A stretch of DNA of 64,000 nucleotides from Streptomyces pinistramenti (GCF_020564935.1 NZ_JAJCXB010000001.1:186001-250000), one strand, 5' to 3'; positions 24,968 to 35,186 are shown, counted from the stretch's first letter. Notes: a model not told the origin generated them from the letters alone. Numbers and translations are program-made.

Positions 24968-26947
24968 ATGCCCCGCGCCCCGCGCGCCGTGCCCGCCTGG
25001 CTCGCCCACCCGTTCCGCTGGCAGCGGCTGCCCGTCCCGTGGCCCGCCGTGGCCCGCGGCGCGCTCTGCGCGGGGCCGCTGCTGGGCGCGGGGGTCGCCA
25101 CCGGGCATCCCGCGCCGGGCGTGCTGGCGGGGCTCGGCTCGATGCTGGCCGGCGTCAACGACCGGCCGGGCACCCGCAGGACCGGCATCGTGCACATCGG
25201 CCTGCCCGCGCTGGCCTCCGCCCTCGGCATGCTGATGGGCGCAGCCCTGCAGACGGCGGGCGCCGGCTGGTGGCTGGTGCCCGCCCTGTTCGCCGTCGGC
25301 TTCGTCTCCGGCGCGGGCAGCGTGGCAGGTCCCGTCCGGTCCACCGCCGGGATGCAGATGCTGGCCGCCACCGTCCTCGGTGCCGGCATGCCGTTGCCCG
25401 GAGCGCCCTGGATGAAGAGCCTCTACCTGCTCGCCGGGTGCCTGTGGCTGCTGCTGCTCCGGATGGTGCTGCGCAGCCCGCGGCCCGCGGGCGGCGCGCT
25501 GGGCGGCGAGCGGGCGGCCGTCGCCACCGTCTTCGACGCGCTGGCCGTCGCCCTGGGCGCGGCCGGCGGGCCGGGCGCCGAACCGGCCAGACGCCGGCTG
25601 ACCGCGGCACTCGACCGCGCCGACGAGGCGCTGCGGCTGCGCCGGCTGACCGACCGGCTGCTGCGCCGTGCGCCCCGCCGCGAGGAACTGCTGCTGGCCG
25701 AGCGGTTCGCCGCGGCCACCGCGCTGTGCGAGGCGAGCGTCGCGCTCCTGTGGGAGGCGCGGCCGCTGCCCGCCCGGGTCGCCGACAGCCCCCGGCAGTT
25801 CGCCGACGCGCTGCGCTCCGGCCGCCCGCCCGGCCGGCTCTCCGCCCCGGAAACCGGCTCGGCGGCCCGCGGCGCCTTCGACCGCGCGCTGCTGGACGCC
25901 GCCGTCGTCTTCGCGCGGACGGAGCCGGCCTCGCCCGCGGCCCGTCCGCGGCCCCGCGCCTCGTGGCGCACCCTGGCCCGCCGGGCCCGCGGGTTCATCG
26001 ACCGGCGCACCCGCCGCGGCCGCAACCTCCTCGGCCCCGCCGCGCGGGACTACGGCCTGCGGGTCGCCGTCTGCATCGGCGCGAGCACCGCGGTGGCCCT
26101 GCTGCTGCACGCCAACCACTGGTACTGGCTCCCGGCGACCGCCACCTTCCTGGTCAAGCCGGATCTCGGCCCGCTGTTCTCGCGCACCGTCAACCGCTTC
26201 GCGGGCACCCTCGCGGGTGTCGTGGTCTTCGCGCTGGCGGCCCTGGCGCTGCCCGGCCCGTGGTGGCCGCCGGTGGCGGCCGGTATCGGCGGCGCGCTGC
26301 TGCCGTTCGCCACCCGGCATTTCGCCCTCCAGACCTCCGCGATCACCTTCATGGTGCTGGCGTTCGTCTGGGTCAGCGGCGATCCGCAGGCGTCCGCCGA
26401 GCGGATCGCCGACACCGCCATCGCCTGCGGCATCGTGCTGGTCGTCGGCCACCTGCCGCGCCTCGCGGATCCGCGCCGCCGGGTCGGCCAGCGGGTCACG
26501 TCCGCGCTGCGTGTCACCGAGCGGTTCCTGCGGCACGTTTTGGAGGCCGAGCCGGGGCAGGACACCGCCGAGCGGCTGGCGCTGCGCCGGGCCGCGTACC
26601 GGGCGCTCGGCGAGGCCAGGGCGGCCGCGGAGACCGCCGCCGCCGAACTGCTCGCCGCCCGCGGCCGCAACCCCGACTGGCTGACCGTCGTCACCGCGGC
26701 CGAACGCATCGTGGACGCGGCGACCGCCTGCGCCGTACGCCTCGACCACGGCGCGCGCCGGCCCAGCGTCGCGGAGGCCGAGCGGCTGTGCGGGGCGCTG
26801 TCGGCGATGGCGGACGCCCTGGGGCAGCCGGGCCGCCGAACTCCCGGTGTGCACGACCGCGCGGTGGCACCCGTACCGGACTGCGCGACCCTCACCGACG
26901 TGGCCGCCGAACTGGAGCGGATGCGCGGCTTCGCGGGAGCGGCCTGA
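24968..26947 (+). CDS. FUSC-family membrane transporter
   Basis: A 659-residue protein of the fusaric acid resistance / aromatic acid exporter superfamily. Two blocks of hydrophobic segments are seen: residues about 20-165 (GMLMGAALQTAGAGWWLVPA) and about 350-500 (VAVCIGASTAVALLLHANHW, ITFMVLAFVW). Between and after them lie charged cytoplasmic helices. The FUSC_2 signature LLPFATRHFALQTSAITFM is recognisable. ATG at 24968 has GGAGG upstream. It probably exports small aromatic or amphipathic molecules; substrate unknown. It has no operon partner. Confidence 0.75.
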   Translation: MPRAPRAVPAWLAHPFRWQRLPVPWPAVARGALCAGPLLGAGVATGHPAPGVLAGLGSMLAGVNDRPGTRRTGIVHIGLPALASALGMLMGAALQTAGAGWWLVPALFAVGFVSGAGSVAGPVRSTAGMQMLAATVLGAGMPLPGAPWMKSLYLLAGCLWLLLLRMVLRSPRPAGGALGGERAAVATVFDALAVALGAAGGPGAEPARRRLTAALDRADEALRLRRLTDRLLRRAPRREELLLAERFAAATALCEASVALLWEARPLPARVADSPRQFADALRSGRPPGRLSAPETGSAARGAFDRALLDAAVVFARTEPASPAARPRPRASWRTLARRARGFIDRRTRRGRNLLGPAARDYGLRVAVCIGASTAVALLLHANHWYWLPATATFLVKPDLGPLFSRTVNRFAGTLAGVVVFALAALALPGPWWPPVAAGIGGALLPFATRHFALQTSAITFMVLAFVWVSGDPQASAERIADTAIACGIVLVVGHLPRLADPRRRVGQRVTSALRVTERFLRHVLEAEPGQDTAERLALRRAAYRALGEARAAAETAAAELLAARGRNPDWLTVVTAAERIVDAATACAVRLDHGARRPSVAEAERLCGALSAMADALGQPGRRTPGVHDRAVAPVPDCATLTDVAAELERMRGFAGAA

Positions 26948-27017
26948 CCGGGCGGGCCGCCGCGGGCGTCACCAGAGTGTCCGTACAGCCGAGCCGGGCG
27001 GGCCGCCGCGTGCCCCG

Positions 27018-27101
27018 CTACGCGGTCCGGTAGCGCAGCAGCACCTCACCGGGGCGGAACGGCCGGTCCGGCGTGAGGAAGGCCACCGCCTCGCTCCCGC
27101 C
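27018..27101 (-). other. Short orphan coding-like remnant
   Basis: On the minus strand a stop-terminated frame reads EAVAFLTPDRPFRPGEVLL, then RYRTA, with 26 of 27 codons ending in G or C, as in real Streptomyces genes. It has no start or upstream domain because it runs into the end of tex in a different frame. It may be the tail of a deleted gene. I do not recognise the family. Confidence 0.3.
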
Positions 27102-27117
27102 GGACCGCCGCCCCCGC

Positions 27118-29562
27118 TCACGAACGGCGCTTCGGCTCCTTGCCGCCCAGGAGACCGGCCCGCCGCAGCGCGTCGGCCATCGCGTCGTTGGCCGGTGCGG
27201 CCTCCCGGCCGCCGCCCCTGCGCTCGCCGCCGCGCGCCGCGCCGCCCGACGTCCGCTGCGCGCCGCCGGGCCGACCGCCGGATTGTTGCCCGCCGCCGCG
27301 CCGCTCGCCGCCGCCCCCGCGCCGCTCGCCGCCCGCCGGGCCGCCCTTGCCGGGCTCGTCGTCCAGGCGCAGCGTCAGCGAGATCCGCTTGCGCGGGATG
27401 TCGACGTCGAGCACCTTGACCCGCACGATGTCGCCGGGCTTGACGATCTCGCGCGGTTCCTTGACGAAGGTCTTCGACATCGCCGATACGTGCACCAGGC
27501 CGTCCTGGTGGACCCCCACGTCCACGAACGCCCCGAAGGCGGCGACGTTGGTCACCACGCCCTCCAGGAGCATCCCCGGCTGGAGATCGCCGATCTTCTC
27601 CACGCCCTCCTTGAAGGTGGCGGTCTTGAAGACCGGCCGCGGGTCGCGGCCCGGCTTCTCCAGTTCCTGGAGGATGTCGGTGACCGTCGGCAGCCCGAAG
27701 GCGTCGTCCACGAAGTCGGCCGGCCGGAGCGCGCGCAGCGCCGTGGCGTTGCCGATCAGTGAGCCGCCGCCCGCCGCGCCGACCATCCGGCGCACGACCG
27801 GGTACGCCTCCGGGTGCACGCTGGACGCGTCCAGCGGGTCCTCGCCGTCCCGGATCCGCAGGAAGCCCGCGCACTGCTCGTACGCCTTGGGGCCGAGCCG
27901 CGCGACATCCTTGAGGGCCTTGCGGGAGCGGAACGGGCCGTTGTTGTCGCGGTGCGCGACGATGTTCTCGGCCAGGCCCGAGCCGATGCCCGACACCCGT
28001 GAAAGCAGCGGCGCCGACGCGGTGTTGACGTCCACGCCGACCCCGTTCACACAGTCCTCGACCACCGCGTCCAGCGAACGCGACAGCTTCACCTCGGACA
28101 GGTCGTGCTGGTACTGCCCGACCCCGATCGACTTCGGGTCGATCTTGACCAGCTCGGCCAGCGGGTCCTGGAGGCGCCGGGCGATGGAGACCGCGCCGCG
28201 CAGCGACACGTCGAGCTCCGGCAGTTCCTGGGAGGCGAAGGCGGAAGCGGAGTACACCGAGGCGCCCGCCTCGGACACCAGCACCTTCGTCAGCTTCAGC
28301 TCCGGCTGCGCGGCGATCAGATCGGCCGCCAGCTTGTCGGTCTCGCGGGAGGCGGTGCCGTTGCCGATCGCGATCAGCTCGACGTCGTGCTCCTTCGCCA
28401 GCCGCGCCAGCGTCGCCAGCGAGGCGTCCCACTTCTGCTGCGGCACATGCGGATAGATCGTCTCGGTCGCCGCCACCTTGCCGGTCGCGTCGACGACCGC
28501 GACCTTCACGCCCGTACGGAAGCCGGGGTCCAGGCCCATCGTGGCGCGCGTGCCGGCGGGCGCCGCCAGCAGCAGATCGCGCAGGTTCGACGCGAAGACC
28601 CGCACCGCCTCGTCCTCGGCGGCCTGCCGCAGCCGCAGCCGCAGATCGATCCCGAGGTGCACCTGGACCCGGGTGCGCCAGGCCCAGCGGACCGTGTCCT
28701 GGAGCCACTTGTCGGCCGGGCGGCCCTGGTTGCGGATGCCGAAGCGGTGCGCGATGGCCTGCTCGTACGCGCTCGGCCCCTCCGTCACCGCCGACGGGTC
28801 GTCCGGCTCCAGGGTGAGATCGAGGATCTCCTCTTTCTCGCCGCGGAGCATCGCGAGCACCCGGTGGGAGGGCAGCGCCGTGAACGGCTCGGCGAAGTCG
28901 AAGTAGTCGGCGAACTTCGCGCCAGGACCCTCCGTGCTGTCGCCCTTGCCCTCGCGCACCTTCGCCGCGATCCGCCCGCGCGACCACATCCGCTCGCGCA
29001 GCTCACCGATCAGGTCCGCGTCCTCGCCGAACCGCTCGGTCAGGATGGCCCGTGCGCCCTCCAGGGCGGTGGCCGGGTCGGCGACACCCTTGCCCTCGTC
29101 CACGAACGCGGCGGCGGCCGCGGCCGGTTCCACCGACGGGTCGCCCAGCAGCCCGTCGGCCAGCGGCGTAAGGCCCGCCTCCCGGGCGATCTGCGCCTTG
29201 GTGCGGCGCTTGGGCTTGTACGGGAGGTAGATGTCCTCCAGCCGGGCCTTGGACTCGGCGCCACGGATCTGCGCCTCAAGTGCCGCGTCCAGCTTGTCCT
29301 GCGACCGTACGGACTCCAGGATCGCGGTCCGCCGCTCCTCCAGCTCCCGCAGGTAGCGCAGCCGCTCCTCCAACGCGCGCAGCTGCGCGTCGTCGAGCAT
29401 CTCGGTGGCTTCCTTGCGGTAGCGCGCGATGAACGGCACGGTCGAACCGCCGTCGAGCAGTTCGACCGCGGCCTTCACCTGCCGCTCTTTGACGCCGAGC
29501 TCCCCGGCGATCCTCGCTTCGATGGTCCCGAGGGCCCCGATGGGCTCGGTGGATGCCGTCAC
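27118..29562 (-). CDS. tex: Tex-family RNA-binding transcription accessory protein
   Basis: A Tex-family protein of about 814 residues, a nucleic-acid-binding factor linked to transcription elongation and stress tolerance. Domain order is standard: N-terminal helical domain ([20 protein letters not shown] near residue 40), YqgF-like RNase H fold ([20 protein letters not shown], about 330), helix-hairpin-helix ([20 protein letters not shown]) and C-terminal S1 domain ([20 protein letters not shown]). GTG at 29562 (TASTEPIG) is preferred over ATG 29604, whose extra 14 residues are basic and non-conserved. An unusual Gly/Arg-rich tail of about 70 residues follows the S1 domain and may add RNA affinity. 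Confidence 0.9.
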   Translation of the reverse strand: MTASTEPIGALGTIEARIAGELGVKERQVKAAVELLDGGSTVPFIARYRKEATEMLDDAQLRALEERLRYLRELEERRTAILESVRSQDKLDAALEAQIRGAESKARLEDIYLPYKPKRRTKAQIAREAGLTPLADGLLGDPSVEPAAAAAAFVDEGKGVADPATALEGARAILTERFGEDADLIGELRERMWSRGRIAAKVREGKGDSTEGPGAKFADYFDFAEPFTALPSHRVLAMLRGEKEEILDLTLEPDDPSAVTEGPSAYEQAIAHRFGIRNQGRPADKWLQDTVRWAWRTRVQVHLGIDLRLRLRQAAEDEAVRVFASNLRDLLLAAPAGTRATMGLDPGFRTGVKVAVVDATGKVAATETIYPHVPQQKWDASLATLARLAKEHDVELIAIGNGTASRETDKLAADLIAAQPELKLTKVLVSEAGASVYSASAFASQELPELDVSLRGAVSIARRLQDPLAELVKIDPKSIGVGQYQHDLSEVKLSRSLDAVVEDCVNGVGVDVNTASAPLLSRVSGIGSGLAENIVAHRDNNGPFRSRKALKDVARLGPKAYEQCAGFLRIRDGEDPLDASSVHPEAYPVVRRMVGAAGGGSLIGNATALRALRPADFVDDAFGLPTVTDILQELEKPGRDPRPVFKTATFKEGVEKIGDLQPGMLLEGVVTNVAAFGAFVDVGVHQDGLVHVSAMSKTFVKEPREIVKPGDIVRVKVLDVDIPRKRISLTLRLDDEPGKGGPAGGERRGGGGERRGGGQQSGGRPGGAQRTSGGAARGGERRGGGREAAPANDAMADALRRAGLLGGKEPKRRS

Positions 29563-29701
29563 GTTGATCCTGCCCCGCCTTCCAGCGCTTGCCTGAGCCT
29601 GCATTGTGCAGGGTCGCAGGTCGCACTGTCGCGCCGCCCGGCCAGCGGCGCCGCGGTGTGAGAAGGCGCACGCACACCCCGCGGCCGGCGCGCTGTTGCG
29701 G

Positions 29702-30571
29702 CTACTTGCCGAACATCTCCGCAGGGAACGCCCCGGCTTCCATGGCGGCGGTGGTGAAGCCGCCCGCGATCTCGGTGAGCCGGGCCACGCCCTCGGCGCC
29801 GAGGTGCTCGTACGGCGCCCGGTCCAGCCGGTCCGTGGTGTCCTCCAGGTCCTTGCGCAGCTGGTGTCCTGCCTCGGTCAACTCGCCTTCGGCGTCCAGC
29901 AGTCCGCGGCCGCGCAGCCGCTCCTGTGCCTCCGTCCAATCCTCCTGCGACCAGCCGCGGGTCTTCATGATCCCGAGGTGGCTCATGCCGCGGCCGCTGG
30001 CGTTGTGGGTGACCAGCGCCTCCAGGCCGTCCAGTTCGGCGTCGAGCAGCGCCATCAGGTGGCCGTCGCCGCGGTGTTCGCGCAGCAGGGACGCGGCGTG
30101 CCAGTAGGCGAGGTGCGGGGCGTCCGGTACCGGCAGGTCGGCGTGCGAGGCGAACAGCGGCCTGGCGTGCCGGGTGCCCGCCTCCGCGGCCCGCAGCGCC
30201 AGCTCCGCGGCCTCCGCCATCTCCGGCGACTCCAGCAGCGCGTCGCCGAGCAGGCGGCGCAGGGTGGTGTCGGCCGCGCGCAGCCGGGCCGCCAGCACGG
30301 TCTCGGGGGAGGCCACCGACCAGACGGCGGGGACGTGCCGGGAGACCAGGCTGTGGCTGAAGTTGTAGAAGGTCGCGGTGATGGTCCCGGGACCGACCGC
30401 GCCCATGGCCGCGCCGCGCACCGCGAAGTAGCCGGCGCTGCGGCTCCCGATGCCGATCTTCGCCAGCTCGTCGTGCAGGTCGGGTGAGAAGTAGTGCGTC
30501 GAGTGGAACGGGTTGATCACGTTGTGGCAGTGCCGTCCGGCGCGCGGCGGCAGCGAGGTCGCAGAGGTCAT
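29702..30571 (-). CDS. SCO6745-family protein
   Basis: A 289-residue soluble protein matching the actinobacterial SCO6745 family, named after an S. coelicolor gene in what I recall as the same neighbourhood. Visible features are an N-terminal [20 protein letters not shown] block, a central Ala-rich helical region and a C-terminal winged-helix-like part ([20 protein letters not shown], then [13 protein letters not shown]). The function is not known; the C-terminal part suggests a DNA- or ligand-binding fold. Start ATG 30571. Divergent from the GlxA-type regulator. Confidence 0.7.
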   Translation of the reverse strand: MTSATSLPPRAGRHCHNVINPFHSTHYFSPDLHDELAKIGIGSRSAGYFAVRGAAMGAVGPGTITATFYNFSHSLVSRHVPAVWSVASPETVLAARLRAADTTLRRLLGDALLESPEMAEAAELALRAAEAGTRHARPLFASHADLPVPDAPHLAYWHAASLLREHRGDGHLMALLDAELDGLEALVTHNASGRGMSHLGIMKTRGWSQEDWTEAQERLRGRGLLDAEGELTEAGHQLRKDLEDTTDRLDRAPYEHLGAEGVARLTEIAGGFTTAAMEAGAFPAEMFGK

Positions 30572-30709
30572 GCCGGGCAGGTTACCGACCCGTTGGTATG
30601 GCCCGGAGGCCAGGCCCCGCCGCCGGTCGCGGGGCGCCTGCGCGGCGATGGCAGAAAAGGTGGGGTATTCGTCATTGCCGCCGTCCCCGCCACTGGCCAG
30701 GATGGAGTC

Positions 30710-31672
30710 ATGGAGACGCGTGACGTGCTGGTCATCCTCTACGACGATGTCCAGAGCCTTGATGTCAGCGGCCCGGTGGAGGTCTTCAGCGGCGCCAACC
30801 GGAGCGTGCCCGACGCGTACCGGATCCGCACCGCGAGCCTCGACGGCGGGCCCGTCACCACCTCCAGCGGGCTGCGGCTGACCCCGGACCTCGCACTGGC
30901 CGACGCCGCAGTCCCGCACACCCTCCTGGTCCCCGGCGGAGAGGGCAGCCGCGCGATCGACCCAGGAGTGATCGACTGGCTGCGGCGGCACGCCCCGCAC
31001 GCGCAGCGGAAGGTCTCGGTCTGCGGCGGCGCGCTGCTGCTCGCCGAGGCCGGCCTGCTGGACGGCCGCCGGGTGACGACCCACTGGGCGCTGTGCGAGC
31101 GCTTCGCCGCGCAGTACCCCGCCATCGAGGTCGTGCCCGAGCCGATCTACGTACGCGACGGCGACGTCGTCACGTCCGCCGGTGTGACGGCGGGTATCGA
31201 CCTGACGCTGGCGCTGGTGGAGGAGGACCTGGGCCGGGATCTCGCACTGTGGATCGCCCGCCGGCTCGTCGTCTTCCTCCGGAGGCCGGGCAACCAGACC
31301 CAGTTCAGCACCCAGCTCGCGGTGCAGACGGCGGGCCGGCGGCCGCTCCGCGACGTCCAGCAGTGGATCATCGACCACCCCTCGGCCGATCTGTCCGTCG
31401 ACTCGCTGGCAGGCCGGGCCGGTCTCTCCCCGCGGCACTTCGCCCGCGCGTTCCGGCTGGAGGTCGGCATGACGCCGGGCCGCTACGTCGACCGGATACG
31501 CCTTGAGGCCGCGCGCCGCCGCCTGGAGGACACCGCCGACGGCGTCGAGGAGGTGTCCAGGCACTGCGGCTACGGCACACCCGAGGCGATGCGCCGCGCC
31601 TTCGTCCGCGTTCTGGGCACCGCACCCGCCGAGTACCGTCGCCGCTTCCGTACCGCAGGCCCCGCCCTCTGA
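30710..31672 (+). CDS. GlxA-family transcriptional regulator (DJ-1/PfpI plus AraC HTH)
   Basis: A 320-residue regulator. The N-terminal 170 residues form a DJ-1/PfpI domain (DVLVILYDDVQSLDVSGPVE, then CGGALLLAEAGLLDGR carrying the nucleophile-elbow Cys). The C-terminal 100 residues are an AraC double HTH (DSLAGRAGLSPRHFARAF, then VSRHCGYGTPEAMRRAF). ATG at 30710 follows GGA-rich sequence. It is followed after 79 bp by a stand-alone DJ-1/PfpI protein on the same strand, so it probably controls that gene. The effector is unknown. Confidence 0.85.
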   Translation: METRDVLVILYDDVQSLDVSGPVEVFSGANRSVPDAYRIRTASLDGGPVTTSSGLRLTPDLALADAAVPHTLLVPGGEGSRAIDPGVIDWLRRHAPHAQRKVSVCGGALLLAEAGLLDGRRVTTHWALCERFAAQYPAIEVVPEPIYVRDGDVVTSAGVTAGIDLTLALVEEDLGRDLALWIARRLVVFLRRPGNQTQFSTQLAVQTAGRRPLRDVQQWIIDHPSADLSVDSLAGRAGLSPRHFARAFRLEVGMTPGRYVDRIRLEAARRRLEDTADGVEEVSRHCGYGTPEAMRRAFVRVLGTAPAEYRRRFRTAGPAL

Positions 31673-31751
31673 CCGCCGCCACCCCGTTTTCTCCCGCAGC
31701 CCGCCGTCACCCGACGCGCGGCATCCGCCACCACCACCGACAGGACCCGCC

Positions 31752-32396
31752 ATGCAGATCGCCATCCTGCTCTTCGACCGCTTCACCGCGCTCGACGCCG
31801 TCGGCCCGTACGAGACGCTCAGCAAGATGCCGGGCGCCGAGCTGGTGTTCACCGGCGAGCGCACCGGCCCGTACCGCAACGACAGCGGCGCGCTCGGCCT
31901 CGTCGCCGACGCCACCCTGTCCGAGGTCACCGCGCCGGACATCCTCGTCGTGCCCGGCGGCCCGGGGCAGAGCGGGCAGATGGCGGACGGCCCGGTGCAC
32001 GAGTGGATCCGCGCGGTGGACGCCGGCACCACCTGGACCACGTCGGTGTGCACCGGCTCGCTGATCCTCGCCGCCGCCGGACTCCTCAAGGGCCGCCGCG
32101 CGACGTCCCACTGGCTGGCCCTCGACCAGCTGCCTGCGTACGGCGCCGAGCCGACCGGTGAACGCGTGGTCTTCGACGGCAAGTACGTCACGGCGGCCGG
32201 CGTCTCGTCCGGCATCGACATGGGCCTGAGCCTGGTGGGCCGCATCGCCGGCGACACCGTGGCACAGACCGTCCAGCTCGTCATCGAGTACGACCCGCAG
32301 CCGCCCTACGACGCGGGCGCCCCGCAGAAGGCACCCGCCGAGGTCACCGCGCAGCTCAGGGAACGCAGCCGGTTCCTGCTCCGCGGCGAGGAGTAG
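31752..32396 (+). CDS. DJ-1/PfpI-family protein
   Basis: A 214-residue single-domain DJ-1/PfpI superfamily protein, related to isonitrile hydratase and ThiJ-type enzymes. The nucleophile Cys lies in TTSVCTGSLILAAAGLLKGR at about residue 100 and the Glu of the triad region near AVGPYETLSKM. A TSHWLALD motif follows. Likely co-transcribed with the GlxA-type regulator. The activity (amidase, hydratase or glyoxalase) cannot be assigned from sequence. Confidence 0.8.
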   Translation: MQIAILLFDRFTALDAVGPYETLSKMPGAELVFTGERTGPYRNDSGALGLVADATLSEVTAPDILVVPGGPGQSGQMADGPVHEWIRAVDAGTTWTTSVCTGSLILAAAGLLKGRRATSHWLALDQLPAYGAEPTGERVVFDGKYVTAAGVSSGIDMGLSLVGRIAGDTVAQTVQLVIEYDPQPPYDAGAPQKAPAEVTAQLRERSRFLLRGEE

Positions 32397-32430
32397 CCAC
32401 CGCGGCGGTCCGTCGCGCGCGGGGGCCGGG

Positions 32431-33201
32431 TCAGCCGGCCGGCCAGGTGAAGCGCGGTGCCCTGCGCTCCAGGAAGGCGGTGGCGCCTTCGGTGATGTCG
32501 CCGCTCGCGTGGGCCACCGCCGCCCAGTGGGCGCCGCGCTCCCCGGCCTCCGCGGCCGGCACGTCCCAGGTGCCGTCCGCCAGTTCCTTCGCCGCGGTCT
32601 GCGTCAGCAGCGACCGCCCGGCCAGCACGGCGGTGAACTCCGTGACCCGCTTGCCCAGTTCGCCTTCGGGCAGCACCTCGTCCACCAGGCCGGTACGCAG
32701 CGCCCGCGCGCCGTCGATCAACTCGGCCGAAAAGAGCAGGTACTTGGCGGCCGACACCCCGACAAGACGGACCAGCCGACGGGTGGCGGACGCCGGATAG
32801 ACGATCGCCAGCTTCGCAGGCGTCACCCCGAACAGCGCGCCCTCCTCCGCGAACCGCAGGTCACAGGCGGCCGCCAACTGGCAGCCGCCGCCCACGCAGT
32901 ACCCGCGCACCGCCGCGAGCGTCGGCTTCGGAAAGGCGGCCAGCGCCTCCTCGGCCGCCACCGCAAGCCCCTGCGACTCCCCGGCCGTCTCCCGCAGCGC
33001 CCCGATGTCCGCCCCGGCGCAGAACGTCCCGCCCTCACCGGTCAGCACCAGCGACCGTACGGCGCCCTCGCCCGCCAGCCGCTCCAGCAGCGGCGGCAGC
33101 TCCCGCCACATCTGCCCCGTCATCGCATTGCGCTTGGCGGGATTGCTGAGGGTGACGGTCGCTGTGCCGTCGCTGACATGCGTCTTCAGGCCCGGTTCCA
33201 T
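32431..33201 (-). CDS. Enoyl-CoA hydratase/isomerase family protein
   Basis: A 256-residue crotonase-fold enzyme. Oxyanion-hole segments are GEGGTFCAGADIGAL (about residues 56-70) and RGYCVGGGCQLAAACD (about 99-114). The position after the second segment reads RFAEEGALFGVTPAKL, so one of the two hydratase Glu residues appears present; the other is not obvious, leaving isomerase or hydrolase activity possible. Start ATG 33201. It is divergent from the ABC-F gene with only 55 bp between, so promoters overlap. Confidence 0.8.
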   Translation of the reverse strand: MEPGLKTHVSDGTATVTLSNPAKRNAMTGQMWRELPPLLERLAGEGAVRSLVLTGEGGTFCAGADIGALRETAGESQGLAVAAEEALAAFPKPTLAAVRGYCVGGGCQLAAACDLRFAEEGALFGVTPAKLAIVYPASATRRLVRLVGVSAAKYLLFSAELIDGARALRTGLVDEVLPEGELGKRVTEFTAVLAGRSLLTQTAAKELADGTWDVPAAEAGERGAHWAAVAHASGDITEGATAFLERRAPRFTWPAG

Positions 33202-33256
33202 GCCCCGGATATTAGAGCGACCGCCCGCGGGCCGGGCGGCTACGATCGCTGGTCTG

Positions 33257-34900
33257 ATGTCAGCAACTCTCGTCGCCAAAGACCTCGCCGCCGGCCACGG
33301 CGAGCGCGTCCTGTTCTCCGGCCTTGACCTGGTCGTCGCCCCCGGCGATGTGATCGGCCTGGTCGGCGCCAACGGAGCGGGCAAGTCCACCCTGCTGCGG
33401 CTGCTCGCAGGACTGGACGCCCCGGAGGACGGCAAGCTCGCCCTGAGCCCGCCCACCGCCACCGTCGGCCACCTCCCGCAGGAGCCCGACCGCCGCCCCG
33501 GCGAGTCCGTCCGCGCCTTCCTGGCCCGCCGCACCGGCGTCACCGAGGCCCAGGCAGCCCTGGACGCCGCCACCCAGGCGCTGGTCGACGAACGGCCGGG
33601 CGCCGACGACGCGTACGCCACCGCGCTGGAGCGCTGGCTCGCGCTGGGCGCGGCCGACCTCGACGAGCGGGCCGAGGAGACCGCGGCCCAACTGGGCCTG
33701 GCCGTCGGCCTCGACCAGCCGATGACCGCTCTCTCCGGAGGCCAGGCCGCCCGCGCCTCGCTCGCTTCGCTGCTGCTCTCCCGTTACGACGTCTTCCTCC
33801 TCGACGAGCCGACCAACGACCTCGACCTGGACGGGCTGCGCCGCCTGGAATCCTTCGTCTCAGGGCTGCGCGCCGGCACGGTACTGGTCAGCCACGACCG
33901 CGAGTTCCTGACCCGCACGGTCACCCGCGTCGTCGAGCTGGACCTCGCCCAGCAGCAGGTCAACACCTTCGGCGGCGGCTACGCCTCCTACCTGGAGGAG
34001 CGCGAGCGGGCCCGGCGGCACGCCCGTGAGGAGTACGAGGAGTACGCCGGGACCAAGGCCGCCCTGGAGACCCGCGCACACACCCAGCGCAACTGGATGG
34101 AGAAGGGCGTCAGGAACGCCCGCCGCAAGGCCACGGACAACGACAAGATCGCCCGCAAGGGCCGCGTCGAGTCCACCGAGAAGCAGGCCGCCAAGGCCAA
34201 GCAGACCCAGCGCCTGATCGAGCGCCTCGATGTGGTCGAGGAGCCGCGCAAGGAGTGGGAGCTGCGGATGGAGATCGCCGCGGCGCCGCGGGCCGGCGCG
34301 GTGGTGGCCACCCTGCGCGGCGCCGAAGCACAACGCGGCGGCTTCCGCTTCGGCCCGGTGGACCTGCAGATCGACTGGTCGGACCGGGTCGCCATCACCG
34401 GGCCCAACGGCTCGGGCAAGTCCACGCTGCTCGCCGCGCTGCTCGGCCGGCTCCCGCTGGCCGCGGGACAGGCGTCGCTGGGCCCCGGCGTGGTGGTCGG
34501 CGAGGTCGACCAGGCGCGCGGCCTGTTCCTCGGCGACGCCCCGCTGATGGACGCCTTCCGGGAGTCCGTACCGGACATGGCCCCGGCCGACGTGCGGACC
34601 CTGCTGGCGAAGTTCGGGCTGAAGGCGGCGCATGTGCTGCGCCCTGCGCGCACCCTCTCGCCGGGCGAGCGGACCCGCGCCGCGCTGGCCCTCCTCCAGG
34701 GCCGTGGCGTCAATCTCCTCGTCCTGGACGAGCCGACCAACCACCTCGACCTGCCGGCCATCGAGCAGCTGGAGTCCGCGCTGGCGTCCTACCCGGGCAC
34801 GCTGCTGCTGGTCACGCACGACCGGCGGATGCTGGATGCGGTGCACACCACCCGCAGGATCGAGGTCGCGGACGGGCGGATCGCCGACCGGCCGGTGTGA
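33257..34900 (+). CDS. ABC-F family ATPase
   Basis: A 547-residue soluble protein with two ABC ATPase domains and no membrane segments. Walker A motifs are GANGAGKST (about residue 38) and GPNGSGKST (about 383); signature motifs are LSGGQAARASL and LSPGERTRAAL; Walker B blocks are VFLLDEPTNDLDLD and LLVLDEPTNHLDLP. The interdomain linker is long, basic and helical (NARRKATDNDKIARKGRVES), as expected for ribosome-binding ABC-F proteins that rescue stalled or drug-bound ribosomes. Start ATG 33257. The initiator tRNA gene lies 78 bp downstream. Confidence 0.85.
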   Translation: MSATLVAKDLAAGHGERVLFSGLDLVVAPGDVIGLVGANGAGKSTLLRLLAGLDAPEDGKLALSPPTATVGHLPQEPDRRPGESVRAFLARRTGVTEAQAALDAATQALVDERPGADDAYATALERWLALGAADLDERAEETAAQLGLAVGLDQPMTALSGGQAARASLASLLLSRYDVFLLDEPTNDLDLDGLRRLESFVSGLRAGTVLVSHDREFLTRTVTRVVELDLAQQQVNTFGGGYASYLEERERARRHAREEYEEYAGTKAALETRAHTQRNWMEKGVRNARRKATDNDKIARKGRVESTEKQAAKAKQTQRLIERLDVVEEPRKEWELRMEIAAAPRAGAVVATLRGAEAQRGGFRFGPVDLQIDWSDRVAITGPNGSGKSTLLAALLGRLPLAAGQASLGPGVVVGEVDQARGLFLGDAPLMDAFRESVPDMAPADVRTLLAKFGLKAAHVLRPARTLSPGERTRAALALLQGRGVNLLVLDEPTNHLDLPAIEQLESALASYPGTLLLVTHDRRMLDAVHTTRRIEVADGRIADRPV

Positions 34901-34977
34901 GCGCGGCCGCCCCGCGGCGGGCGCCGGGTCACCGATTTGGCCCTGTGGCGGGCGGCCCGTAGTGTGGGGCGAACCGA

Positions 34978-35051
34978 CGCGGGGTGGAGCAGCTCGGTAG
35001 CTCGCTGGGCTCATAACCCAGAGGTCGCAGGTTCAAATCCTGTCCCCGCTA
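34978..35051 (+). tRNA. Initiator tRNA-Met (CAT)
   Basis: A 74-nt cloverleaf beginning CGCGGGGTGGAGCAGC and ending CCCCGCTA, without an encoded CCA. The anticodon loop is CTCATAA with CAT, and the anticodon stem has three consecutive G-C pairs (GGG/CCC), the initiator hallmark. Position 1 is C facing T72, the unpaired end typical of initiators. The T arm GGTTCAAATCC is intact. Confidence 0.95.
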
Positions 35052-35057
35052 CTCCTT

Positions 35058-35099
35058 ACGGCAGCAGGCCCGGTGCTCAGGCACCGGGCCTGCTGCCGT
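35058..35099. terminator. tRNA terminator hairpin
   Basis: A 19-bp perfect stem: ACGGCAGCAGGCCCGGTGC, loop TCAG, then its complement. It starts seven bases after the tRNA. Confidence 0.85.
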
Positions 35100-35186
35100 C
35101 TGCGTCCCTCCGGCCCCCGTCCCGCCCTGCCCCCGCCTCTGATACGCGGTATACCAGGACAAAAGTGGCGGACTGAGGAGACGGCA

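Noticed and set aside
24884..26854. A 656-codon minus-strand frame opposite the FUSC gene
   Set aside because: Its translation is hydrophilic and repetitive in Gly, Arg and Gln, whereas the plus strand gives a regular membrane protein with a ribosome site.
30591..30600. A partial TTACCGACC match resembling the mobile-element end
   Set aside because: Nine bases only, in an ordinary intergenic region with no element nearby; compatible with chance.
34978..35051. tRNA gene as an integration site for a genomic island
   Set aside because: No integrase, partial tRNA duplicate or composition shift is seen on either side.
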